Origin: Chloroflexota bacterium
GTDB taxonomy: Bacteria; Chloroflexota; Dehalococcoidia; Dehalococcoidales; RBG-16-60-22
Direction of reading: 5' to 3'
NCBI GenBank assembly: GCA_022574315.1
Contig: JACZSH010000027.1
Coordinates: 1-13,221 of the forward strand
Length of the DNA stretch: 13,221 bases
Position 1 is the first letter of the stretch. Each line of letters begins with the position of its first letter. The notes under the pieces are model-generated. The model saw only the letters and a list, made by a program, of their open reading frames with translations. It was not told where the DNA came from and searched no databases. The translations under genes were made by a program, and so were the position numbers. Positions 6,636 through 13,221 of the stretch are shown here, one piece after another.

Positions 6636-7565
6636 TCAGGTGGCTCGGATTTCCTGCCTCATGAAAACCACGTAGCTGGCCGCAAAGCAGATTAAGCTCA
6701 GGCTTATCAGACTGGTCAGGTGAGGCCAGATGAGCAGGATGCTCTGCCCCAGACTGAGCGGATTGGGTATCATGTAAGCTACCTGACTCATGGTCAGCAT
6801 CCCCAGGCTGCCCACCACCACCGGCGTCAGCAGTCCTCTCGTCGCTTCCTGGTACAGTACGATGGGCGAAGTCCGCGTTATCATCTGCGCCAGTTCCCCG
6901 TTGCGCACCAGTTCCGCCTGGGTGGCGTCCACGGTGGGGATGAAAGCGTTGGCAATGGCCTGGGCCACCAGCAGGATAAAGATACTGAAAAAAAGCCAGA
7001 TACCCAGGGAAATAAGCAGCGACGATGCAATTCGTCGCAGCACCACCGAGAAAAGTATCGCCAGCGCCATCCAGAAAGCGCCGTAAATAATGGTCAGCAC
7101 AAGGTACATGAAGAGCCGGATGATTTCTTCAGCCGTCGGCGGCACGCCAATCATTCTCAGGCCGTAGCCGGAGATCAGCAATATCATCGTACCCACCATT
7201 ATCGACAAAGTCACTATCCCGGCCAGGAACTTCCCGTTAATAACGCTGTCCCGGTAAATTGGTTGGGACAGTACCCGACTCAGCGTGCCACCGGTGCGCT
7301 CGCTGTTGATAGCGTCGAACCCCAGGGCGATGCCGATGAGAGGGACTATCAGAGCGATGAGAACGGGTAGAGAACCGAAGAGCGGGATGCCCGGCGTGGT
7401 GAAAAGGCCCAGGAAGATAAACCCCTCTGGTAAATTTGTATTACGAATACCCTGGGAAGCCGCCCAGAGTCCGACGGCGCTTACTCCCAGCATCATCGCG
7501 AACAGGATTATGAACCTGATACTGGTAAAATAGTCGGCCAGTTCTTTGCGCAGAATTGCGGTCAC
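6636..7565 (-). CDS. ABC-2 type transporter permease
   Basis: A 309-aa membrane protein, the permease partner of the ATPase encoded just upstream. The N-terminus MTAILRKELADYFTSIRFI is typical of ABC-2/NosY permeases, as is the cytoplasmic coupling motif GFDAINSER...GGTLSRVLSQPIYR at 82-105. About six helices are visible (near 16-36, 63-82, 112-135, 145-175, 180-205 and 272-300), with a large extracytoplasmic loop around 205-270. The start is GTG at 7565, 4 nt after the ATPase stop; AAGGAG within the last codons of the ATPase gene, 10 nt before the GTG, serves as ribosome binding site, so translation is probably coupled. The exported substrate is unknown. The gene ends convergently with the EF-G-like gene. 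Confidence 0.9.
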   Translation of the reverse strand: MTAILRKELADYFTSIRFIILFAMMLGVSAVGLWAASQGIRNTNLPEGFIFLGLFTTPGIPLFGSLPVLIALIVPLIGIALGFDAINSERTGGTLSRVLSQPIYRDSVINGKFLAGIVTLSIMVGTMILLISGYGLRMIGVPPTAEEIIRLFMYLVLTIIYGAFWMALAILFSVVLRRIASSLLISLGIWLFFSIFILLVAQAIANAFIPTVDATQAELVRNGELAQMITRTSPIVLYQEATRGLLTPVVVGSLGMLTMSQVAYMIPNPLSLGQSILLIWPHLTSLISLSLICFAASYVVFMRQEIRAT

Positions 7566-7569
7566 GCCT

Positions 7570-8538
7570 CTAGTTCTCCTTAAAATATTTCATATAGATA
7601 TCATCCAGCGAGAACTCCTGTATCTTCATCTGGATGAGCGGGAAGTCCATCTGCACCACTGCTTTAGAGATTTCCGCCCTCAGGTCGGTATCGGTACTTA
7701 TCAGCAGCCGGTTTTCCTCCACCTGAACGTCCCCAACTCCCTTGATTGTTTGCACCGTTTTGATGAGTGCCTCGTTTGGCTCGACGGTCTCAACCTCGAT
7801 GCTGAAACGCCCGCCGGCCATGGCTTCCCGGCCCAGCTGGTCAATGGAACCCTCGATTACCATCTTACCCTTGGACAGGATGCCGATGTTGTGGCACACC
7901 CGCTGCACCTGGTACAACTGGTGGGAAGACAATACCACCGTGGTTCCCATCCCCGGCAGCTCGGCAATCAGGTCGAGCAACTGGTTTATCCCTTTCGGGT
8001 CCAGTCCGGAGGTCGGTTCATCCAGGACCACCACCTTCGGTTTCTTGATAAGCACGTCGGCAATTCCCAGGCGCTGCTTCATTCCCCGGGAGTACTTGCC
8101 CACCGTTTTCTCTCTTTGTCGCGCGGCGCTGGCATTTTCCATCACCTCCGCCTCGGTCAACCCCACCATTTCCAGCACCTCATCCACCCGACGGCCAATC
8201 TCCCCGTACGCCACGCCGTTCAGCTCGGCGATAAACTTCAGGTTCTCCCGGGCGGTAAGATTCTCGTAAAAACCCACCTTCTCCGGGAGGTAACCTATCA
8301 GGCGCTTGACCTGAATCGGCTCCCGGGTCGGGTTGTAGCCGCATACTCTCGCCGTGCCTTCGGACGGCTCGGTCAGCCCCAGCAGCATCAGGATGGTGGT
8401 GGTCTTGCCGGCGCCGTTTGGGCCGAGCAACCCGAACACCTCGTTATCTTTCACGTGCAGGTTGAGGTGGTCGACGACGGTAACCCCGTCGTACCTCTTG
8501 GTCAGGCCCTCGGTCTCGATGGCAAATTCTTCGCTCAT
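7570..8538 (-). CDS. ABC transporter ATP-binding protein
   Basis: A 322-aa ABC ATPase, membrane-associated on the cytoplasmic side. Motifs are Walker A GPNGAGKT (39-46), the Q-loop region GYLPE (82-86, with no Gln, as is usual in the NosF/CcmA-like group), signature YSRGMKQRL (149-157), Walker B VVVLDEP (169-175), the D-loop SGLDP and the switch H206 (LSSHQ). Residues about 127-146 before the signature look a little longer than usual. A C-terminal extension of some 85 residues (about 238-322) follows the ATPase core, as in many ABC-2 exporters of drugs or lantibiotic type. The ATG is 3 nt after the stop of the NEW3-domain gene, with TAGGGA as a weak ribosome binding site, and the permease starts 4 nt after its stop. 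The three genes form one unit. Confidence 0.93.
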   Translation of the reverse strand: MSEEFAIETEGLTKRYDGVTVVDHLNLHVKDNEVFGLLGPNGAGKTTTILMLLGLTEPSEGTARVCGYNPTREPIQVKRLIGYLPEKVGFYENLTARENLKFIAELNGVAYGEIGRRVDEVLEMVGLTEAEVMENASAARQREKTVGKYSRGMKQRLGIADVLIKKPKVVVLDEPTSGLDPKGINQLLDLIAELPGMGTTVVLSSHQLYQVQRVCHNIGILSKGKMVIEGSIDQLGREAMAGGRFSIEVETVEPNEALIKTVQTIKGVGDVQVEENRLLISTDTDLRAEISKAVVQMDFPLIQMKIQEFSLDDIYMKYFKEN

Positions 8539-8541
8539 TCC

Positions 8542-9780
8542 CTACCGCCGACTAAACCGCATAAAGATGACCACCAGACTGGCAATGACCAGAACGATGA
8601 TGATAACGCCAACCCATCCCCAGATGGTCGGGCTTTCCACGGTAACCCTGATGGTCAGGTCCTGGGCGATCGCCTGTGACCCTGATGCCCTCAGCGTTAT
8701 CTGGTAGTCCCCGGCTATCGTTTCCGGAGGTGGCTTGATGTTTACGTCCACGGTCTGGACCTTCAGCGCCTCCAGTGAATCCACCGTGTCCGGTGTAAAC
8801 TCAATCGTCCACCCTTCCGGCTTGGTGGAAGAAAAATTAACTTTATCAATATCGGCCGTGCCCAGGTTGATTACCTGTGCCGAGAAGAAACTATCTTCAC
8901 CCGCCGTGGCGGTGGTATTGTAGCGCTCCCCCACCGGCGCCATTATCAGGTTATACCGGGCGGTAATAATGGCGGTAAACTCAACGGTGGCGCTCAGTTC
9001 ACCGGTTTCCGCGTCGACTACTTCCAGGGTTATGGAGTACTCTCCGGGTTCCGGCAAAGGCAGGAAAGGAGGCGTAGCCACCACCCGCGTCTTATCGGTA
9101 AAGGTAAACCCCGGCTTCAAACTGATGGCGGTCAGCTTCTTTTCCTTCTCGTAGGGTGGTGTCATGTGGATATTCCATTTCTGGGGCACCTCGGTAATCA
9201 GGTTAAAGGTGCGCGGGTTATCCGTCATGCTAGCGGCCGTGTAGAGGAATTCCACTTCGAAGACGAACTCTTCGCCGGCAATCGCTTCCAGCGTCGGGTA
9301 CAATTGCCTCAGCTCAATCTTGGGGTCTTTGAACCCGGTATTAACGGTCACCCTGATGTCAACCTGTAAGGCGGCCACTTCGTCTCCACCCACGTTCAGG
9401 TTAAGCATGTAATCTCCGGCCTGGGTCTTTTCCGGCACTTCGAGGAAAAGTTCTACCCGTCCGGTTTCCCCAGCCGCCAGGGTGACAACCAGCTTCTGTT
9501 CAAACTCGACGTCCCAGTCTCTGGGACCTTCGACAGCAAAAGTGATATTGTTTATCGCCCCCGTGCCGGTATTCGTCAGGTAGAAGTTAATGCTTTTATC
9601 TCTGCCCGCCACGATGATTGTGTCATACCGTTCCAGCAGCGGGGTAAGCTCCAGGCCATATTCGAACTCCTCTTCCGGTATCTGCTCCGGTTCCGGGTCT
9701 TCCTGGGCCAACACCGCTCCCAGGGGGGCTAACGCCAGCAGGCTTACCACTAGCAGACAGATTATTCTCACAAATTTCAT
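8542..9780 (-). CDS. Secreted membrane-anchored protein with NEW3-type repeats
   Basis: A 412-aa extracytoplasmic protein. It has a signal peptide (1-25, cut expected after AVLA) and an acidic linker rich in Glu and Pro. Three beta-sandwich repeats of the alpha-galactosidase NEW3 / COG1470 type follow, at about 48-146 (AGDYMLNLNV), 158-275 (more diverged) and 286-382 (AGDYQITLRA), then one transmembrane helix (386-407) and the short tail RFSRR. The shared mark of repeats 1 and 3 is L-T/G...GxWxxEF...ETxAGDY. Such proteins are often encoded with an ABC ATPase and ABC-2 permease, as here, and may act as the external partner of the transporter; that is inferred from context. The start at 9780 was chosen over the ATG 18 nt upstream because GAGGTGG lies 6 nt before it and the signal peptide then starts MKFVRI. 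Confidence 0.85.
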   Translation of the reverse strand: MKFVRIICLLVVSLLALAPLGAVLAQEDPEPEQIPEEEFEYGLELTPLLERYDTIIVAGRDKSINFYLTNTGTGAINNITFAVEGPRDWDVEFEQKLVVTLAAGETGRVELFLEVPEKTQAGDYMLNLNVGGDEVAALQVDIRVTVNTGFKDPKIELRQLYPTLEAIAGEEFVFEVEFLYTAASMTDNPRTFNLITEVPQKWNIHMTPPYEKEKKLTAISLKPGFTFTDKTRVVATPPFLPLPEPGEYSITLEVVDAETGELSATVEFTAIITARYNLIMAPVGERYNTTATAGEDSFFSAQVINLGTADIDKVNFSSTKPEGWTIEFTPDTVDSLEALKVQTVDVNIKPPPETIAGDYQITLRASGSQAIAQDLTIRVTVESPTIWGWVGVIIIVLVIASLVVIFMRFSRR

Positions 9781-9845
9781 TACATGCCACCTCATCATTG
9801 CTTTTTCTTGAATTCAGTACCAGACGGTAATCAGGCCGATGGGTT

Positions 9846-9875
9846 ATTTTACAACACTTCAGTGATAAACTTCAA
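9846..9875 (-). promoter_or_regulatory. Candidate promoter of the NEW3-ABC operon
   Basis: On the minus strand, TTGAAG (9875-9870, 4 of 6) and TAAAAT (9851-9846, 5 of 6) are 18 bp apart. The start would fall near 9839, giving a leader of about 59 nt. The spacer holds the small dyad CACT-TC-AGTG and a repeated TGAAGT. A second, weaker option is TATAAT at 9965-9960, which lacks a good -35 box. Confidence 0.45.
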
Positions 9876-10001
9876 CCACCACCGGCCGCGCCTGAGAAAA
9901 ATTCCTTTCTACTGGTCTTATCGCCTCGGGTGAATTAGAAACAATTTTACAATACCTCTATTATACCTTAATTAGAATATGCTTAGAAAGTAATAATAAT
10001 G

Positions 10002-10039
10002 CCGGCTCTCTGGCCGGCCCACTTTAACGGCAGAGCCGG
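10002..10039 (-). terminator. Candidate terminator hairpin after the aldo/keto reductase gene
   Basis: CCGGCTCT (10002-10009) and AGAGCCGG (10032-10039) form a perfect 8-bp stem with a 22-nt loop that itself contains GGCCGGCC. On the minus strand it lies about 51 nt after the reductase stop and is followed by a CATTATTATTA stretch rather than a true T-tract, so termination is plausible but weakly supported. Confidence 0.35.
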
Positions 10040-10090
10040 GAATTCCGGGCACACGTCGGCATATCGCCCTGAAGCAGGCAGCCTCTCTTT

Positions 10091-11074
10091 TTACCTTCCG
10101 TAAACGTATCTCGGCGGTCGTATCCGGTGCCAGGCCTCATCGCAGGCGGCAAGCTCCGCCATGGACAGTTTCACATCCGCCGCTCCCAGGTTTTCCTCCA
10201 GCTGCTGCTGCGAGGTAACCCCGAGGATAACCGAGGTAACCGCTTTATTGCTCAACGTCCAGGCCAGGGCAAACTGGGGCAGGCTTCTTCCGCTCTCCCC
10301 GGCCGTCTTCTTAAACTGTGCCAGCGCCTCGAAGTTGGCCGCCGTCCAGTACCGTTCGCTGTACTCCGGACCCTCACCCTTAATGGCAAACCGAGTGCCG
10401 GCGACCGGTGGCTTATCCGGGTCATGCTTGCCGGTAAGCAGCCCGCCCGCCAGGGGATTATAAGTGCACACTCCCAGCCCCTCGTCCTCGCAGAAGGACA
10501 GCAGTTCGTACTCGTTTTCCCGCGTAATCAGGTTGTACGGCGTCTGGACGCACTCGAACCGCGCCAGGTGGTTAACCTCGCTCACCCAGAGCGCCTTGCA
10601 TATCTGCCAGGCGCGGCAGTTGGAATAAGCGATGTACCTCACCTTGCCCTGGCGGACCAGGTCGTCCATAGCGCGCAGTGTGACCTCGATAGGCGTGTCG
10701 TAGTCCGGTTTGTGGGCGTAATAGAGGTCAATATAGTCTGTTTGCAGACGGCGCAGACTGGCTTCTACTCCATCCATGATGTGCTTGCGTGACAGCCCGA
10801 AATCGTTGACTCCATCCCCGGTGGGAAAGGCGACTTTCGTGGCCAGTACCACGGACTGACGCTTCCCTTTCAATGCCCGCCCCACTATTTCCTCGGACCT
10901 TCCCTCGGCGTAGACATTGTCTGCGGTATCGATGAAGTTGACACCGGCGTCCATCGCCTGCTCGATTAGTTTTACCGCCACGGCTCCATCCGCCACCTGC
11001 GCCCCGAAGGTCATCGTACCGAGGCATATTTCGGAAACCCTGAGACCCGTTTTCCCCAGCTTTTTGTACTGCAT
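10091..11074 (-). CDS. Aldo/keto reductase family oxidoreductase
   Basis: A 327-aa NADPH-dependent TIM-barrel reductase. It begins MQYKKLGKTGLRVSEICLGTM, less the last residues the usual AKR opening. The catalytic tetrad is visible: D49 (FIDTAD), Y55 (VYAEGRSEE), K80 (VVLATKV) and H121 (YYAHKPD). The cofactor and active-site blocks follow as SNCRAWQ, GVCTYNPLAGGLLTGK and, near the C-terminus, the SVILGVTSQQQLEENL block that contacts the 2'-phosphate of NADPH. The length is normal for the AKR group close to voltage-channel beta-subunit-like and YhdN/GSP69-like enzymes. The substrate is unknown; carbonyl compounds in general are likely. AAGGAAT lies about 7 nt upstream of the ATG. The FAD oxidoreductase gene ends 93 nt upstream on the same strand, so the two may be cotranscribed, though the gap would also allow a separate promoter. 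Confidence 0.93.
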   Translation of the reverse strand: MQYKKLGKTGLRVSEICLGTMTFGAQVADGAVAVKLIEQAMDAGVNFIDTADNVYAEGRSEEIVGRALKGKRQSVVLATKVAFPTGDGVNDFGLSRKHIMDGVEASLRRLQTDYIDLYYAHKPDYDTPIEVTLRAMDDLVRQGKVRYIAYSNCRAWQICKALWVSEVNHLARFECVQTPYNLITRENEYELLSFCEDEGLGVCTYNPLAGGLLTGKHDPDKPPVAGTRFAIKGEGPEYSERYWTAANFEALAQFKKTAGESGRSLPQFALAWTLSNKAVTSVILGVTSQQQLEENLGAADVKLSMAELAACDEAWHRIRPPRYVYGR

Positions 11075-11167
11075 GATTAATTCCTTTCCGGCTTATCCGC
11101 CTTTTTACTTTTTTTACCCCGGTTGTCCCGGATGTTTGTTTAACCGCTTTTTCGGCTATAACCCATC

Positions 11168-12397
11168 TTACCCCTGGGTCATCCAGTCCGGCAGACTCAG
11201 ATTTACCCGTCTCTGATTCAGCTTTTCGGCAACATCGGCGTCCGGAGAATACCACGGGCCTACCAGGAATTCTCCTCTCGCAAACCGTCCCAGGTCGAAT
11301 CTTGAGATGTCTATGAAGGTTGTCCTTCCGGTGATTATTAATTCGGCTATCATATCGCCCATCAGCGGGCTGGTCATGAAACCGTCCCCGCTCCAGCCAC
11401 AGTCCAGGTAAAACCCTTCCACCTCCGGTACTACCCCGAGGATGGGGGCGCTGTCCGGGGTCATATCATAGGCACCGGTCGGACCACCCCGGAAAGAAGC
11501 CCTCGCCATCGCCGGGAACCGCGGTATCATCATTTTCATATTGAGGGTGACCGATTCCTGTGCCGCTTCATGGTTGTCGGTATCCGGGTCGGTTAACTTC
11601 TCCTGCGCCACCTGGTACCGGTCATAGACGTTAATCAGCCCGGAGCGGTCGGGCCCGTACACCACCTCGTATACCGTATCATGAAGCTGGGGAATTACCG
11701 GACTGAAGTCCCACGGCGGATGGAAGAAGGTTACCTCCTGCCGAATGACCTTTATCGGGATATCCACACCCGCCATACGGCCGATGCGGTCGCTCCAGAG
11801 ACCGGCGGCGTTGACCACTACCGGCGTGGCAATCTCGCCCTGGTTGGTGACCACAGAGGTGATTTTCCCGCCGGCTACTTTTATCCCGGTAACCTCGGTA
11901 TCTTCATAAATGATGGCTCCAAACTGCCTGGCCCTCGTCGCGAAAGCGTTCACCGTAGCCATTGGATTGCAGTAGCTCGTCTCCTCGTAGTTGATGGCTA
12001 TCGCCAGGTCTTCTACGTTTATTTCGCCTGGCCAAATCTCTTTTAAGTCTTCCCGGGAAAGAAAACTGATTTTTGCCCCCCACCTCTCGTGGTCGGCCGC
12101 CGCCGACTTCATATCCGCCACCCTCTCCTCTGACCCGCTCCATATCCGACCGGTCTGTATATTCTGGGGGTCGCCCCCACCGCCTATAGTCTCGTCAAAG
12201 TTATTGAATATTTCCAGGCACTTGCTGGTAATCTTGAGCATTTCCTCGGTGCCATGCTGCGGTATCACGCGGGCATTGCTCCATTCCGTAGCGCCTGAAC
12301 CCAGGTACCGCTTTTCCAGCAGCACCACTTTCTTCATTCCTCTCTTCGCCAGGTGCAGGGCAGTGCTGAGTCCGTGGACACCCCCTCCGATAACCAC
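11168..12397 (-). CDS. FAD-dependent oxidoreductase, DAO / sarcosine oxidase-like family
   Basis: A flavoprotein of the D-amino-acid oxidase superfamily, likely oxidising a secondary or tertiary amine such as sarcosine or a related N-methyl amino acid; the substrate is not certain. The dinucleotide-binding motif is VIGGGVHGLSTALHLAKRG (2-20) with the ribose-binding E28 (VVLLEKR). VVNAAGLWSDRIG (194-206) and TGAYDMTPDSAPILGVVP (307-324) are family blocks. CGWSGDGFMTSP (333-344) replaces the common F-S-G-H-G-F, so His is Asp here. The open frame has only one standard start, GTG at 12397, which has no ribosome binding site and leaves the first beta strand very short (409 aa). A ribosome binding site and ATG at 12429-12427 lie in another frame, joined by a -1 shift at a run of seven A; see the separate entry. 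The real protein is probably about 10 residues longer at its N-terminus. Confidence 0.88.
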   Translation of the reverse strand: MVIGGGVHGLSTALHLAKRGMKKVVLLEKRYLGSGATEWSNARVIPQHGTEEMLKITSKCLEIFNNFDETIGGGGDPQNIQTGRIWSGSEERVADMKSAAADHERWGAKISFLSREDLKEIWPGEINVEDLAIAINYEETSYCNPMATVNAFATRARQFGAIIYEDTEVTGIKVAGGKITSVVTNQGEIATPVVVNAAGLWSDRIGRMAGVDIPIKVIRQEVTFFHPPWDFSPVIPQLHDTVYEVVYGPDRSGLINVYDRYQVAQEKLTDPDTDNHEAAQESVTLNMKMMIPRFPAMARASFRGGPTGAYDMTPDSAPILGVVPEVEGFYLDCGWSGDGFMTSPLMGDMIAELIITGRTTFIDISRFDLGRFARGEFLVGPWYSPDADVAEKLNQRRVNLSLPDWMTQG

Positions 12398-12408
12398 GGC
12401 ATCGGCGG

Positions 12409-12446
12409 TTTTTTTAGCTCTGTAAGCATCGGATGACAGCTCTCCT
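12409..12446 (-). other. Possible -1 frameshift or slippage site at the start of the FAD oxidoreductase gene
   Basis: Minus strand: AGGAG (12446-12442), 12 nt, then ATG (12429-12427), CTT ACA GAG, then CTA AAA AAA CCG. The run of seven A (12415-12409) in the phase A AAA AAA is a classic -1 slippery heptamer. A -1 shift gives MLTELKKTADAVVIGGG, a textbook start for this family. Without a shift the ATG frame leaves the family sequence. An indel error in the A-run of the assembly would explain it as well. Confidence 0.5.
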
Positions 12447-12484
12447 TTCTCAGGCCTTTCCCCGGTCAGGCACGAACTGCAGGT

Positions 12485-12514
12485 AAGTTAACATCTTGGC
12501 CTTCCCCCTGTCAA
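12485..12514 (-). promoter_or_regulatory. Candidate promoter of the FAD oxidoreductase gene
   Basis: On the minus strand a consensus -35 TTGACA (12514-12509) is followed after 18 bp by TAACTT (12490-12485), a poor -10 box that carries an extended-10 TG one base before it. The leader to the ATG at 12429 would be about 50 nt. Confidence 0.45.
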
Positions 12515-12536
12515 ATCCAGTCCCGCAAGACGGGTA

Positions 12537-12574
12537 TTGACAGTTCCGGAAAGAATAACTACACTGCAGGTGTA
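12537..12574 (+). promoter_or_regulatory. Promoter of the PAS-domain gene with overlapping dyad
   Basis: A consensus -35 TTGACA (12537-12542), 17-bp spacing and -10 TACACT (12560-12565, 4 of 6). The -10 box is the left part of the dyad TACAC-TGCAG-GTGTA (12560-12574), which reaches the expected start near 12572 and is well placed for a repressor. The leader to the PAS gene would be about 184 nt. Confidence 0.6.
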
Positions 12575-12633
12575 ATTGCCTGGAATAATGGCCGCGTAAT
12601 TACGTACTCGCACATACCCGTGGAGGTTTGAGC

Positions 12634-12708
12634 ATGGAATCCGCACCGGAGACGCTATTGGACGTAGTTTACCGTGGCGGTTGTTGGTGTTCTTTATCCT
12701 TCTCTTAG
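12634..12708 (+). CDS. Putative 24-aa leader peptide upstream of the PAS gene
   Basis: A short reading frame within the long leader of the PAS-domain gene. TGGAGG at 12621-12626 lies 7 nt before the ATG, a better ribosome binding site than most genes in this window have. The peptide starts MESAPETLLDVVYRGG and ends CWCSLSFS, followed by TAG; it is acidic at the front and has a Cys-Trp-Cys group. It ends 47 nt before the ATG of the sensor gene. It may be a regulatory leader peptide, a small functional peptide, or a chance frame. No similarity is recognised. Confidence 0.4.
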   Translation: MESAPETLLDVVYRGGCWCSLSFS

Positions 12709-12755
12709 TATGAGCCATCGCCGAAACCGGTCAGGTCAGAGAGCAGAGGAGTACC

Positions 12756-13221
12756 ATGACAGACAAAGAGGAGACAAAACCGCCACGTTTGAAAGAACTG
12801 GAAGAAACGCGCCGGCGGATTGCTGAATTGGAAACAGCCGTCGCCGAGCGCAAGCAGGCGGAGGAGGCGCTGCGGGAGAGCGAAGAACGCTTCCGCTCCG
12901 TGGCAGAAACGGCAATTGATGCCATCATTTCTGCTGATAGTCACGGTACCATAGTCTACTGGAACAGCGCAGCAGAAACGATTTTCGGTTTTTCGGCTGA
13001 GGAGATAGTTGGTAAACCGCTCAACAGAATAATACCCGAACGACTGCGCAAAGCTCATCTAGAAGGCTTAGAACGAGTAATTTCAACGGGAGAGACAAAG
13101 GTTATTGGGCAGATAGTTGAACTGGTTGGACTGCAGAAAGACGGCAGTGAATTTCCTTTAGACCTTACCCTAGCCAGATGGAAGACAGAGAGTGAGCAAT
13201 TCTTCACGGCTATTATCCGCG
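12756..13221 (+). CDS. PAS-domain sensor protein, 3' end outside window
   Basis: The first 155 residues of a signalling protein that runs past the window end, so its output domain (histidine kinase, diguanylate cyclase or other) is not seen. Residues 12-48 are a charged heptad-like coiled coil (LKELEETRRRIAELETAVAE in part, then the common AEEALRESEERFRSV link). A PAS domain covers about 45-155, with AIISADSHGTIVYWNSAAE (56-74), IFGFSAEEIVGKPL (76-89) and QKDGSEFPLDLTLA (127-140), followed by FFTAIIR. This arrangement is the usual N-terminus of a soluble two-component sensor kinase. No signal peptide or membrane helix precedes the PAS domain, so sensing is probably cytoplasmic. AGAGGAG at 12745-12751, 4 nt before the ATG, supports the start. 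It is divergent from the oxidoreductase gene and may respond to a related signal, which is speculation. Confidence 0.88.
   Translation, partial: MTDKEETKPPRLKELEETRRRIAELETAVAERKQAEEALRESEERFRSVAETAIDAIISADSHGTIVYWNSAAETIFGFSAEEIVGKPLNRIIPERLRKAHLEGLERVISTGETKVIGQIVELVGLQKDGSEFPLDLTLARWKTESEQFFTAIIR

Larger units (their letters stand above)
9781..10090. other. Gene-free stretch, AT-rich in part
   Basis: 310 bases between two minus-strand genes. The part nearest the NEW3 gene holds the candidate operon promoter, the middle (about 9930-10000) is notably AT-rich with runs such as AATAATAAT, and the part near the aldo/keto reductase gene holds a GC-rich hairpin. No convincing reading frame, tRNA or riboswitch was seen. 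Confidence 0.6.
12430..12755. other. Divergent control region between oxidoreductase and PAS gene
   Basis: 326 bases without a large gene. They hold two back-to-back promoters, small dyads (CCCG-N5-CGGG at 12522-12534, TACAC-N5-GTGTA at 12560-12574 and the perfect palindrome CGTAATTACG at 12595-12604) and a short leader reading frame. No tRNA or known riboswitch was recognised. Confidence 0.6.

Noticed and set aside
7546..8679. 377-codon open frame on the plus strand
   Set aside because: It is antisense to the ABC ATPase gene; its His-, Gln- and Arg-rich translation shows no domain and mirrors the opposite strand.
8542..9798. Longer start of the NEW3 protein at 9798
   Set aside because: Its first six codons contain the ribosome binding site (GAGGTGG) that serves the ATG at 9780.
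12595..12604. Perfect palindrome CGTAATTACG as an operator
   Set aside because: A single 10-bp palindrome in this position has no further support; it is mentioned only within the control region.
1..13221. CRISPR array, tRNA or rRNA gene
   Set aside because: No regular direct repeats with spacers and no cloverleaf or rRNA-like segments were recognised by eye on either strand.

Overview
The window reads as an ordinary chromosomal segment, about 55-60 % GC in its coding parts, from a bacterium. The best guess is Chloroflexota, probably Dehalococcoidia. That rests on the gene mix, on a decayed inverted repeat whose arms read like GATTCTTCGCTT...TGACA (a repeat type I associate with that group), and on a EF-G-like second translocase. 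The taxonomic call is an inference, because no rRNA or tRNA is present. No CRISPR array, insertion sequence or phage gene was seen.

Layout, left to right. (1) Bases 1-4354, plus strand: seven tightly packed genes with gaps of 9-19 nt, arranged like one operon. They are a tyrosine recombinase of the XerC/XerD type (its start lies left of the window), a small basic tail-anchored protein, a protein-L-isoaspartate methyltransferase homologue with altered motif residues, a nitroreductase, a SpoIIM-family membrane protein, a DUF350-like four-helix membrane protein, and an exported transglutaminase-like protein with a Gly8-TM-Arg4 tail. The last three may form a cell-envelope subgroup. (2) Bases 4372-6495: an EF-G-like GTPase behind its own good sigma-70-type promoter. 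(3) Bases 6524-6588: the inverted repeat, lying between convergent transcription units. (4) Bases 9780 down to 6636, minus strand: a three-gene operon of a secreted, membrane-anchored NEW3-domain protein, an ABC ATPase and an ABC-2 permease. (5) Bases 12429 down to 10091, minus strand: an FAD-dependent oxidoreductase of the DAO family followed by an aldo/keto reductase. (6) Bases 12537-13221, plus strand: a promoter, a 24-codon leader reading frame with a good Shine-Dalgarno, and the start of a PAS-domain sensor protein cut by the window end.

The points most worth following up are these. The FAD oxidoreductase has no conventional in-frame start near its ribosome binding site; a well-placed ATG is joined to the main frame only by a -1 shift on an A AAA AAA heptamer. 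A compact divergent promoter pair with two consensus TTGACA boxes precedes the PAS gene, with an untranslated leader that encodes a CWC-containing peptide. The transglutaminase-like protein carries a sorting-signal-like C-terminus. An AT-rich patch within the SpoIIM gene encodes what looks like an extra membrane helix.
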